Assembly (NCBI GenBank): GCA_964622235.1
Contig: CAZUNB010000045.1
Coordinates: forward strand, 1 to 7,743
Origin: CAZUNB01 sp964622235
GTDB lineage: Bacteria > Patescibacteriota > Saccharimonadia > Saccharimonadales > JAGPDM01
Direction of reading: 5' to 3'
Length of the DNA: 7,743 nucleotides
Shown here: in pieces, positions 1 through 6,510 of the stretch
Position numbering within the stretch: the stretch's first letter is position 1
Layout: every line of letters starts with the position of its first letter
Translations under genes and position numbers: made by a program
Notes under the pieces: generated by a model
Database searches by the model: none
What the model saw: the letters and a program-made list of their open reading frames with translations, nothing else
What the model was told of the DNA's origin: nothing

Positions 1-312
1 ATGAGCGCGAGCACTTGTGCCGGCTTCGTCCTGCAGAGCAACTGGCACACCAAGTGACTCCAGGTGGGCTTGAAACTCACGAATTATCTTGGTTTGTGCA
101 GTATCTTCACCGTCAAGACTTCTTGGTAGCCCTAACACCAGTTGGATAATATCTTCTCGAACAATAATTGCTTCAAACTCATCCAATATACTATCACTAT
201 TAGTCAGCACCATATGAGGGTGAGCAATACGAGCCGCCTGCGAAGCAAGCGCCAGGCCAATTCTAACCTCACCGTAATCGATGGCAAGGATCGAACCGCT
301 AACAGTTGCCAT
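1..312 (-). CDS. ruvX: RuvX/YqgF-family RNase H-fold nuclease (3' end cut off by window edge)
   Basis: The minus-strand frame starts at ATG 312-310 and stays open to the left edge, giving 104 residues of a family usually about 135-150 long; the C-terminus is missing. The N-terminus has the hallmark AIDYGEVRIGLA (10-21), with the first catalytic Asp at D12. LVLGLPRSLDGEDTAQT (58-74) and LQDEAGTSARA (93-103, second acidic site) follow in the family order. YqgF proteins are RNase H-fold enzymes tied to 5' maturation of 16S rRNA and annotated as putative Holliday junction resolvases; the sequence does not show which role applies here. The start is well supported: it lies 1 nt after the TAA of the upstream gene and has GAAGGA seven bases before it. 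It is probably the last visible gene of the alaS-to-ruvX transcript. Family assignment is secure. Confidence 0.93.
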   Translation of the reverse strand, partial: MATVSGSILAIDYGEVRIGLALASQAARIAHPHMVLTNSDSILDEFEAIIVREDIIQLVLGLPRSLDGEDTAQTKIIREFQAHLESLGVPVALQDEAGTSARAH

Positions 313-313
313 G

Positions 314-2002
314 TTATGTTCCTTCGCCGGTGAGGTTCTGCTTGATAGTAATCCGTGTGGCTTTTCGTGGCATCTTGTTAACCCAAAATGGTGAAGTCTT
401 TACCTCGGCTTTAGTCACACCATTTATGGCTTCAACTGTCGTAACCGACTCATCAACTGGTTTTTTAATCAGTTTTTCCGCCAAGTCACTAGTAGTAATC
501 TCGGGACCAACGATTAATTCTGTGGCTAGACGATAACCGCCATCTTGCTGTTCAATCGTTAACTTTGCCAGACCATAATCTAGAATGACTTCCCCTGTTT
601 CGAGAGTTTTGGTTGATGAATCACTCAAGCCCTTACTATCATTATCGGCTTGTTTCTTGTCGGCATCAATGCCGTCTTGCTCTCGAGATTTCTTAATAAA
701 TTTCTGCAAGATATCTTCTTTAACCGCAAGTTGTGTTGCGCTAAACTCTGCTTCTACACTACCAGTGTCGACTGGCTCACCAACAACAGGGTTGGCAATT
801 GGTCCTGTATTCGTCACTTGCAAAGAGCTGCCGACAATCCGAGCATCGGCAGGCACGCTGGCTTTTAGCTCATCAGATGTCTGCTGCTTGCCTTTTGCTA
901 ATAAGCTTTGAGTTGCTTGATCTATGTCAGATTGCTTGATAATTTTTACCACTTCATCGGTGCCACCATTCATCTGGCTACCACTGACAGTGAACAACTT
1001 GGCATCATCACCACTTAAGGCACGGATGGTATAACTTTGGGCACCACTATTGTATGCAGCACCGGCTTTTTCAGCGATAACACTGACTGTTCCGGTACCG
1101 GGCTTGCATTTGCCAGATTTTAAGCCTGCACCACTGACTGATATGGACTCGGTCGAAAAGAAGACTTTACCATCAGCGCCAACAAAAGCCGTATTCGATT
1201 TAAAACCAATTGGGTCGCTACTAGAACAATTCTTTATAGTTAGTGTTCCACCAGCTTGCTGGCCAACATTCTTTTCGCCAGTAGCAATGACTTTTTCACT
1301 AATTTGTTTTGATTTCTCTAGTTGAATGGCTGGAACAACCGCTTCCTTCGCGTCTATTTGTTTTGCAGCTGGGTCGAGTTTTACAACCTTACTAAACTCA
1401 TTTTTACTGGTTTTAGTCGTGATTGTCACTGTCGCCCTCGGTGCAAAAAAGATTGCCCAAACGAAAAATCCAGCAAATATAATCAACCCGAGAACAGTAA
1501 AAACTAGTCTTTTTCGAAATTTATCAAATTGAGGGATATTCTTCTTGTTAGAAGACTTTTTGCCTTTGCCCTTTTTTTTAGCTTGATCATTAGCAATCGT
1601 ATCTGCTGCTGCATCTTCAGCTATATCATCGTCTAGCGACGGTAATGGGTCTCCTAGAGCACCCTCAATAGAAGAATTGTCGCCGGGCATAATTACATCT
1701 GATGGAATTTCTTCTTTATCAGTTAGCATCGGTACCACTGGCCGACTCTGCAGATTATCCGCTACGAATAAGCCAACTCCTGCCGCCAAACCAATCAGTT
1801 GTTTATCTTGGGTTATTGCGACGAGTCGCTTATCACTCGAATCAGCAGCTCGCTTTAAAAGACGAAGATTGACTACACTACCAAGTGCGCCAATTCGTTT
1901 CGGCGGGACAAGAGCGATTATCTTTTCTTGAGAATCCTTAACGCGTCCGATAATATCGGTAATTTCGTCGTCAGTGTCGATGTATATAATGTCTTTGTTC
2001 AT
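314..2002 (-). CDS. Single-span membrane protein of CPR type (baseplate-J-like annotation), downstream of ftsA
   Basis: 562 aa. Residues 1-90 look like a small alpha/beta domain: strand IIYID, a helix with DEITDIIGRV, then IIALVPPKRIGALGSVVNL and an Ala/Gly-rich helix. An acidic linker (about 95-140) leads to a Lys-rich stretch (141-165) and one hydrophobic segment (166-188, VFTVLGLIIFAGFFVWAIFF). The positive charges before it predict an N-inside, C-outside topology. The roughly 370-residue outer part is Thr/Ser/Val-rich and beta-like. It has the protein's only two cysteines (C259, C299), a possible disulfide, and ends with SPFWVNKMPRKATRITIK (537-554). From memory, CPR homologues carry this layout and are sometimes labelled baseplate-J-like or hypothetical; the function is unknown. 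It starts 14 nt after the ftsA-like stop, without a clear Shine-Dalgarno. Position and topology make a membrane partner of FtsA a reasonable but unproven guess. Confidence 0.8.
   Translation of the reverse strand: MNKDIIYIDTDDEITDIIGRVKDSQEKIIALVPPKRIGALGSVVNLRLLKRAADSSDKRLVAITQDKQLIGLAAGVGLFVADNLQSRPVVPMLTDKEEIPSDVIMPGDNSSIEGALGDPLPSLDDDIAEDAAADTIANDQAKKKGKGKKSSNKKNIPQFDKFRKRLVFTVLGLIIFAGFFVWAIFFAPRATVTITTKTSKNEFSKVVKLDPAAKQIDAKEAVVPAIQLEKSKQISEKVIATGEKNVGQQAGGTLTIKNCSSSDPIGFKSNTAFVGADGKVFFSTESISVSGAGLKSGKCKPGTGTVSVIAEKAGAAYNSGAQSYTIRALSGDDAKLFTVSGSQMNGGTDEVVKIIKQSDIDQATQSLLAKGKQQTSDELKASVPADARIVGSSLQVTNTGPIANPVVGEPVDTGSVEAEFSATQLAVKEDILQKFIKKSREQDGIDADKKQADNDSKGLSDSSTKTLETGEVILDYGLAKLTIEQQDGGYRLATELIVGPEITTSDLAEKLIKKPVDESVTTVEAINGVTKAEVKTSPFWVNKMPRKATRITIKQNLTGEGT
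320..325 (-). promoter_or_regulatory. Shine-Dalgarno site for ruvX
   Basis: On the minus strand GAAGGA lies seven bases before the ruvX ATG. It falls inside the last codons of the upstream membrane-protein gene, whose TAA (316-314) sits in the spacer between this site and the ATG. It is the clearest ribosome binding site in the window and fixes the ruvX start. The arrangement also suggests translational coupling with the upstream gene. Confidence 0.75.
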
Positions 2003-2016
2003 AGTTGCAAAATGTA

Positions 2017-3285
2017 TTATATCTTAAGCATTTTATTTATGCGATCGCGAATTTTATCCTTGCCTGCACGATCTGTCTCAATTGTATCAAGTCCGGTCCG
2101 CAAAAGTCCCATGGCGGTAATAAAAGTATGATCAGTAATATGCTTGGTTTTATCGATAATATCAACCACCTGCTCGGGTTTTATGTGTTTAATAACTGGC
2201 TTTTTTGTAAACGGTAATTCTTTCGGCCACTCATGATTTTTTAACGCCTCAACCAGTTGTGTCAAGCTTGAACCACCACCGCATAACATAATTTGATTTG
2301 GTAAATGATCGACCGTATCGAACTCAGCTAATGCTAGTTCTACACCGCCAATCCAGATCTCCAGCGTTCTTTGAATGCTTTTCTCAACTTCTGCCTGGTG
2401 TGAATGTAGTGTACCGTTACTGGCGTGTATCTTGTATTCTTCGGCAATATTAAACTCCATTCCAAGATCGCTACCAATTGCATGGGTGAAGCTACGACCA
2501 CCAATATTAAACATCTCTGCACCTTCGACGCCACCTTCATTAACGACGGCAATATCAGTCGTACCACCACCAACATCAATCAGAATAGCGCTAAAGTTAG
2601 TATCTTCATCAACGCTTGTTACACCTCTCGCAACTGCAAATGGTTCAGCTGCGACCGCAACGAGGTCAAGATCAAGCTCCTCAGCAACTTTTTCAAGGGC
2701 AGCAATATGAATTAGGGGCGCAAAAGCAGTAAACAAACTAATCACTACATCTCCACCGGAAAACCCAAGCGGATTAGTGATTTTATAACCATCAATTTCA
2801 ATACTGACTACAGCGCTGTTAACCAGCCGCACCTCAACCTCGTCATTACCAAGCTCCCATGACAGTTCGGCCTTTGCTCGCGCCATAGCTCGATCTTGAA
2901 TTTTCTGCATGATATGCTCGAGTTCAACCATTGTGATGTTCTGTTTGGGATTTGGCCGCTTATAGGTCACGGTTGTGGTTTTTCCTTTAACTAGCTCTCC
3001 AGCCAATCCGACAACTGCTTGACGAGCATTGACTCCAGCCATATCTTCCGCCACCTTGAGTGCTTCTTCGCAGTTTCTGACCACACCACTAATATCTGAG
3101 ATTGCACCATTACCCATATCGCTTAGGCGTTGGTGCTGCTTACCTACACCACGAATTTCAAGTGTGCCACCATTGTTCTTGGCGATCAACGCCTTGATAT
3201 TTTCAGTACCGATGTCAAGCGCCGTAAGGGTCTTCCCCTCGATCGGCTTGTTGATGACTTTTTTACCAAATCCTTTTATTTTCAT
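2017..3285 (-). CDS. ftsA: FtsA-like actin-family ATPase, cell division
   Basis: 422 aa, the usual FtsA length. The actin/Hsp70 ATPase signatures are in order: phosphate-1 TALDIGTENIKALIA (21-35), phosphate-2 LIDVGGGTTDIAVV (235-248) and the adenosine motif IMLCGGGSSL (332-341). Between them is an FtsA-type 1C region beginning VVGLAGELVKG (91-101), followed by INPLG-like TNPLGFSGG (170-178). The C-terminus, KDKIRDRINKMLKI (409-422), can form a short basic amphipathic helix like the membrane-targeting tail of FtsA. FtsA polymerises under the inner membrane and tethers FtsZ. No ftsZ is visible, but the window ends soon downstream. PilM, a type IV pilus relative, is the main alternative; the 1C region and the tail favour FtsA. 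The gene starts 23 nt after purN and is followed after 14 nt by the single-span membrane protein. Confidence 0.85.
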   Translation of the reverse strand: MKIKGFGKKVINKPIEGKTLTALDIGTENIKALIAKNNGGTLEIRGVGKQHQRLSDMGNGAISDISGVVRNCEEALKVAEDMAGVNARQAVVGLAGELVKGKTTTVTYKRPNPKQNITMVELEHIMQKIQDRAMARAKAELSWELGNDEVEVRLVNSAVVSIEIDGYKITNPLGFSGGDVVISLFTAFAPLIHIAALEKVAEELDLDLVAVAAEPFAVARGVTSVDEDTNFSAILIDVGGGTTDIAVVNEGGVEGAEMFNIGGRSFTHAIGSDLGMEFNIAEEYKIHASNGTLHSHQAEVEKSIQRTLEIWIGGVELALAEFDTVDHLPNQIMLCGGGSSLTQLVEALKNHEWPKELPFTKKPVIKHIKPEQVVDIIDKTKHITDHTFITAMGLLRTGLDTIETDRAGKDKIRDRINKMLKI

Positions 3286-3298
3286 AACCGCTACCAGT

Positions 3299-3330
3299 AT
3301 ACGCTATTTTAGCGTATTTTTTTATTTTTA
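3299..3330 (+). terminator. Perfect 8-bp hairpin with T tract between purN and ftsA
   Basis: ATACGCTA (3299-3306) and TAGCGTAT (3310-3317) form a perfect 8-bp stem with a TTT loop. On the plus strand it runs straight into a T-rich tail (3317-3329), so in that direction it looks like a rho-independent terminator. No plus-strand gene is present to end, so it may block antisense transcription. On the minus strand, the direction of the genes, the hairpin contains the purN stop codon in its loop and is followed by ACTGG rather than a T run. It should therefore not stop the operon, but may act in RNA processing or stability between purN and ftsA. Confidence 0.45.
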
Positions 3331-3995
3331 AGCACACCTTCATCGAGAAGATTTGAGATTGCTTCGGCAACATAGTCTCGTTCTGCTTGTCGCACTAGCT
3401 CGGAAATTTTATTGGGAGTTGCACCGTTGGTCAACTTGACCCGTCTCTGATAGACAACCTCACCTGTATCGAAATCTTCTTCAACACGATGTAGACTAAA
3501 ACCACTGATTTTATCGCCCGCGTGAGCTACCGCTTCGTGAACATAACGTCCATACATTCCCTTACCGCCATATTTTGGCAGAAGAGCTGGGTGGAGATTT
3601 AGGCTACGGTCTTTATATTTCCTTACCACTTCGATCGGAAGTTTTTTCACATAGCCGAGCTCAACTATTACGTTCACGTTGTGTTCTTCGAGGATTTGAT
3701 TTATAAAATCACCATCGCGCCAACGATCACAGCATATGATTTCAACAGGTACGTTATAGTTACGCGCTATACTAAGTACTCCAGCCTGAGGATTGTTAGT
3801 TATGATGACCGCTACATCTTTAGTCTCATCAGGAGTAAATCGTTGTAAAACTGTTTCGGCGGTCGAACCTTTTCCGCTAGCGAAGATTGCCAACCGATAT
3901 TCAGCCTTGGTTTCTTTGCTTGGATTCTTTACTCCAAACATAAATTGTTTGAATGTACGTTTCTTCTGCTGTTTTTTTGAGGAGTCGCTAGACAT
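3309..3995 (-). CDS. purN: Phosphoribosylglycinamide formyltransferase-type enzyme (PurN/GART family)
   Basis: 228 aa from ATG 3995-3993, which overlaps the alaS stop by 8 nt. The frame is open further upstream to 4142, but that extension lies wholly inside alaS and looks nothing like the family, so the short start is preferred. A Ser/Lys-rich N-terminal extension of about 33 residues precedes the formyltransferase fold: LAIFASGKGST (35-45), NNPQAGVLSIA (67-77), ELGYVKKLP (112-120), LNLHPALLPKYGGKGMYGR (132-150) and SGFSLHRVEEDFDTGEVVYQ (164-183). The catalytic set of PurN maps to N133, H135 and D176, with H169 also kept. GGKGMYG followed by VHEAV argues for PurN over methionyl-tRNA formyltransferase. 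PurN transfers formyl from 10-formyl-THF to GAR in purine synthesis. No other pur gene is near, which leaves the substrate open. ATG at codon 19 is an alternative start. Confidence 0.85.
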   Translation of the reverse strand: MSSDSSKKQQKKRTFKQFMFGVKNPSKETKAEYRLAIFASGKGSTAETVLQRFTPDETKDVAVIITNNPQAGVLSIARNYNVPVEIICCDRWRDGDFINQILEEHNVNVIVELGYVKKLPIEVVRKYKDRSLNLHPALLPKYGGKGMYGRYVHEAVAHAGDKISGFSLHRVEEDFDTGEVVYQRRVKLTNGATPNKISELVRQAERDYVAEAISNLLDEGVLKNKKIR

Positions 3996-5877
3996 CGACA
4001 AGCTTTGCTTTAATACGGCGAATACCTGAACTACTAGCTTGTTCTTTCGCAATCTTGAATCGCTTACCCCCGTCCGCAAGTTCAGATGTATTTTCGACAT
4101 GAGGTCCACCGCAAATCTCAAAGCTAAATGGCTTCTCACCATCTATGCCCATTGTGTAGACTTTAACAATTTCTCCGTATCGATCGCCGAATTTACCGAG
4201 AACACCTTTATCGAGCGCATCTTGTAACGGATACTCTTTCCATGATATTGGTAATTTGAGATTAATCTGTTCATTGACCATATCTTCAATTTTTTGTAAT
4301 TGCTCTTTCGTAACTTTTTCTGGATGGCTGAAATCAAAACGTAATCGCTCTTCCGTGATATTGCTACCATGCTGGACAACATGATCACCGAGTTCTCTTC
4401 GTAAGCTTTCATACATGAGATGCGTAGCGGTGTGATATTTCTTATGAATCAAACTGTCTCCACCGAGTCCGCCCTTGAAAGTACCTTTAGTAGCAGTTCG
4501 TGATCGCTCTTTTTGAATACGCATATTTTCATCAAAATCTTTTTGTAAATGGTCATCAATTTCAATATCTCTTTTTTCTGCTTCCTCTATACTAAGTTCT
4601 TTTGGAAAGCCATAAGTATCGTAGAGCCTAAACATTATGTCGCCGCTTAAGCCAAACTTACTAGTTTCCTTTTCGAATTCTTTTAATCCATTGCGAAGTG
4701 TTCCACGGAAAACTTTTTCTTCTTTTTCAAGAATTTTTATAACTTCTTCAGATCTTCCAATTATATCTGGCATATCTTCATACATCTGAATAATCTTTGG
4801 CAGAATCTGAACAACTAAGTCATGCTCAATCCCAAGATCAAAAGCAAAACGAATAGCTCTCCTCATAAGTCGTCGTGTAACATAACCTTGCTCATTATTA
4901 CTCGGCACCACACCATCAACTGCCATAAACATTGCGCCCTTTAGGTGATCAGCAATAACACGCATTGCTGGTTTATGATCATCATATTTCTTACCAGTTA
5001 TTTTTTCTAGTTCTTCGATGATAGGCCAAAAAAGACTAATTTTAAATAAATCAGGCGTATCAAGTACGGCTGCTGCAATTCGCTCTAACCCTGAACCATG
5101 ATCGATATTTTTATGTTCAAGTGGCTCCATGCCGTTCTCGGTTCGTCGATAGGCCATAAAGACGTTATTACCAATTTCAAAAAAGCGCGAGCTATCACTG
5201 GCCGGATGAGCTCTACCCCATTTGGTGTCGTCATGATATTGTTCACCAAAGTCAAAAAACATCTCGGAATCTGGTCCACACGGATCGCCAATCGGTGTCT
5301 TATCTTCGGCGCCACCACGACTCCACCAGTTTTCATTCCCGTCATAAAGAAAAATCCGTCCACCCTGCATACCAACCTTGTCACCATTTTCAGCAGTGCC
5401 AATGTCAACAACTTTGGCATCAACTCCACGTTTACTAAACTCAGCCTTCCAGAGTTCAATAGCTGGTTTGTCTTTCGGGATACCAAGCTCATCGTTACCG
5501 ATATAACAACTGACATAAACTCGATTTGGGTCGAGGCCGACAGTATCAAACAAAAACTCAGCAATCCACGGAATCTGCTCAGCCTGGAAATAATCCCCTA
5601 AACTCCAATTACCAAGCATTTCAAAGCTCGTCGTATGTGAATCATCACCAACTTCCTCGATGTCTTCCACGCGGATACAAACCTGTGAATTAACTAGCCG
5701 ATTTCCTTCTGGGTGCTCTTCACCGAGCAAGAACGGAACCATCGGCTGCATACCAGAACCGGTAAAAAGTGTGGTTGCATCTTCACTTGGCACAACGTTA
5801 GCACGCGGAACGATCGCATGACCTTTATCTTTGAAAAAATTGAGGTATTTCTGTCGGATTTCTTGAGCATTTATCAT
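3988..5877 (-). CDS. alaS: Compact alanyl-tRNA synthetase lacking the C-Ala domain
   Basis: 629 aa, against about 875 in E. coli. The class II core is intact: N-terminus AQEIRQKYLNFFKDKGH (4-20), motif 2 region SFEMLGNWSLGDYF (84-97) and motif 3 GSGLERIA (261-268). A tRNA-recognition helical region follows, including YVTRRLMRRAIR (332-343). The editing-site metal ligands are present as HTATH (482-486) and CGGPH (589-593), the latter with Pro where the family usually has Thr. Two parts are missing: the beta-barrel half of the editing module, normally carrying an FYAE-GGQ-GD motif before the HxxxH site, and the whole coiled coil plus DHHA1/C-Ala region after SSSGIRRIKAKL. The gene ends cleanly at TAG overlapping the purN ATG, so it is not a frameshift. 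An in-frame TAA four codons upstream fixes the ATG start; GAGG sits only one base before it, unusually close. It probably leads the five-gene transcript. Confidence 0.96.
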   Translation of the reverse strand: MINAQEIRQKYLNFFKDKGHAIVPRANVVPSEDATTLFTGSGMQPMVPFLLGEEHPEGNRLVNSQVCIRVEDIEEVGDDSHTTSFEMLGNWSLGDYFQAEQIPWIAEFLFDTVGLDPNRVYVSCYIGNDELGIPKDKPAIELWKAEFSKRGVDAKVVDIGTAENGDKVGMQGGRIFLYDGNENWWSRGGAEDKTPIGDPCGPDSEMFFDFGEQYHDDTKWGRAHPASDSSRFFEIGNNVFMAYRRTENGMEPLEHKNIDHGSGLERIAAAVLDTPDLFKISLFWPIIEELEKITGKKYDDHKPAMRVIADHLKGAMFMAVDGVVPSNNEQGYVTRRLMRRAIRFAFDLGIEHDLVVQILPKIIQMYEDMPDIIGRSEEVIKILEKEEKVFRGTLRNGLKEFEKETSKFGLSGDIMFRLYDTYGFPKELSIEEAEKRDIEIDDHLQKDFDENMRIQKERSRTATKGTFKGGLGGDSLIHKKYHTATHLMYESLRRELGDHVVQHGSNITEERLRFDFSHPEKVTKEQLQKIEDMVNEQINLKLPISWKEYPLQDALDKGVLGKFGDRYGEIVKVYTMGIDGEKPFSFEICGGPHVENTSELADGGKRFKIAKEQASSSGIRRIKAKLVDV

Positions 5878-5915
5878 GCCTCTATCTTAAACTAAATAAA
5901 AATTGTCTTCTAGTC

Positions 5916-5944
5916 TTGACAGAACTTAATTAAAGCATTATAAT
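5916..5944 (+). promoter_or_regulatory. Consensus sigma-70-type promoter for orf154
   Basis: TTGACA (5916-5921), a 17-base spacer and TATAAT (5939-5944) match the bacterial housekeeping consensus at all twelve positions with optimal spacing. The expected transcription start is near 5951, giving a leader of about 25 nt before the ATG at 5976. A second TATAAT (5952-5957) lies just downstream without a good -35. Predicted from sequence only. Confidence 0.85.
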
Positions 5945-5965
5945 TATCACATATAATATTTTTAA
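5937..5965 (-). promoter_or_regulatory. Possible alaS promoter overlapping the orf154 promoter
   Basis: Read on the minus strand, the palindrome ATTATAAT (5937-5944) gives TATAAT at 5942-5937. TTAAAA at 5965-5960, 17 bases upstream, matches four of six -35 positions. Transcription would start near 5930, leaving a leader of about 50 nt before alaS. The -10 boxes of the two opposed promoters share bases. In such AT-rich DNA a chance match is possible. Confidence 0.4.
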
Positions 5966-5975
5966 ATAGAAAGTT

Positions 5976-6440
5976 ATGATGTTTGGATTCGGCGAAAATG
6001 AGGAAAAAGAAACCGAGAGAAATCAGCTATTAAGGAACATAGCCAAAAAATTTTGTCCTGGCAGTTTCGTTGAACTAAATAGACTCAAAGGGCTAAATGT
6101 GGATGTTCCCGTCAAGGATGGGCCCATCGCGGTTGTGAAAGCTGGAGGGATTGAAACACTATTTTTTGGCATAATAGATGAAGTGACTAAAGAGTTGTGG
6201 GTATTTTCAACACATGTAGACAGTAATGGTGTAGTTGATGCAACAGAAAGAACCATAACAGGAAACGGAGGCGTGAAGTTTGGTAATGGAAAGCTTCATT
6301 TTCCCGAGGATGAGTATGCATCGTCAGACCACTTTGACGTGAGCCATGGCCCCGATGCAGAAGTAATGCGAGTCCACGATGAAACATCAGTTAACGGCAC
6401 AACTGTCACTCTTCATAAACCTGTAGAAGATGCTAAATAA
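5976..6440 (+). CDS. Hypothetical acidic soluble protein, 154 aa
   Basis: I do not recognise this family. The product has a charged N-terminal helix-like stretch (7-25, Glu/Lys/Arg-rich). Short hydrophobic strands alternate with polar turns after it, for example IAVVKAGGIETLFFGIID (51-68) and ELWVFSTHVD (73-82), which suggests a small beta-rich cytoplasmic fold. A Gly/Asn-rich segment (94-106, TITGNGGVKFGNG) and an Asp/His-rich tail (111-136) follow. It has one cysteine (C27), no signal peptide and no membrane segment. It is the only plus-strand gene, divergent from alaS and convergent with mnmA. It is a real gene rather than a shadow: a perfect promoter lies 32 nt upstream, no larger minus-strand frame covers it, and the protein composition is ordinary. 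ATG 5976 and ATG 5979 are both possible starts; AGAAAG just upstream is a weak ribosome site that better suits the second. Confidence 0.8.
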   Translation: MMFGFGENEEKETERNQLLRNIAKKFCPGSFVELNRLKGLNVDVPVKDGPIAVVKAGGIETLFFGIIDEVTKELWVFSTHVDSNGVVDATERTITGNGGVKFGNGKLHFPEDEYASSDHFDVSHGPDAEVMRVHDETSVNGTTVTLHKPVEDAK

Positions 6441-6479
6441 GATGAAAGAATAACCTAGGCCCACCATATCGTACTGTTC

Positions 6480-6497
6480 ACTTAACTATAAGTTTTT
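6480..6497 (+). terminator. Weak hairpin with T run after orf154
   Basis: ACTTA (6480-6484), a four-base loop and TAAGT (6489-6493) form a short AT-rich stem that merges into TTTTT (6493-6497), about 40 bases after the orf154 stop. Flanking GTTC (6476-6479) and GAAC (6499-6502) could extend it with a bulge. It is the only terminator-like structure in the 70-base convergent gap before the mnmA end. The stem is weak, so confidence is low. Confidence 0.3.
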
Positions 6498-6510
6498 CGA
6501 ACTGTGTAGC

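Noticed and set aside
585..911. 108-aa plus-strand frame
   Set aside because: It is antisense to the outer domain of the membrane protein. It is Ser/Leu-rich as expected for a shadow and has no start signals.
2019..2045. TATAAT-like -10 just before the membrane-protein gene (minus strand, in ttaagaTATAAT)
   Set aside because: No -35-like hexamer lies 16-18 bases upstream, and the position inside a tight operon makes an internal promoter unnecessary.
2375..2715. Plus-strand frames of 111 and 96 aa
   Set aside because: Both lie opposite the FtsA-like phosphate-2 and adenosine motifs and are antisense shadows.
3996..4142. N-terminal extension of purN to an earlier ATG (277-aa version)
   Set aside because: The extra 49 residues lie entirely inside alaS in another frame and do not resemble the formyltransferase family. 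The ATG at 3995 overlapping the alaS stop is a typical operon junction.
5085..5564. 159-aa minus-strand frame inside alaS
   Set aside because: It is an alternate frame of the conserved AlaRS core, with a low-complexity Leu/Val/Ser translation and no family resemblance.
5098..5601. 167-aa open frame on the plus strand
   Set aside because: It lies opposite the AlaRS catalytic domain, whose motifs are unmistakable. It is an antisense shadow with no promoter or recognisable protein.
6187..6387. 66-aa minus-strand frame opposite orf154
   Set aside because: It is His/Leu-rich and implausible as a protein. Orf154 covers it with a better frame and a consensus promoter.
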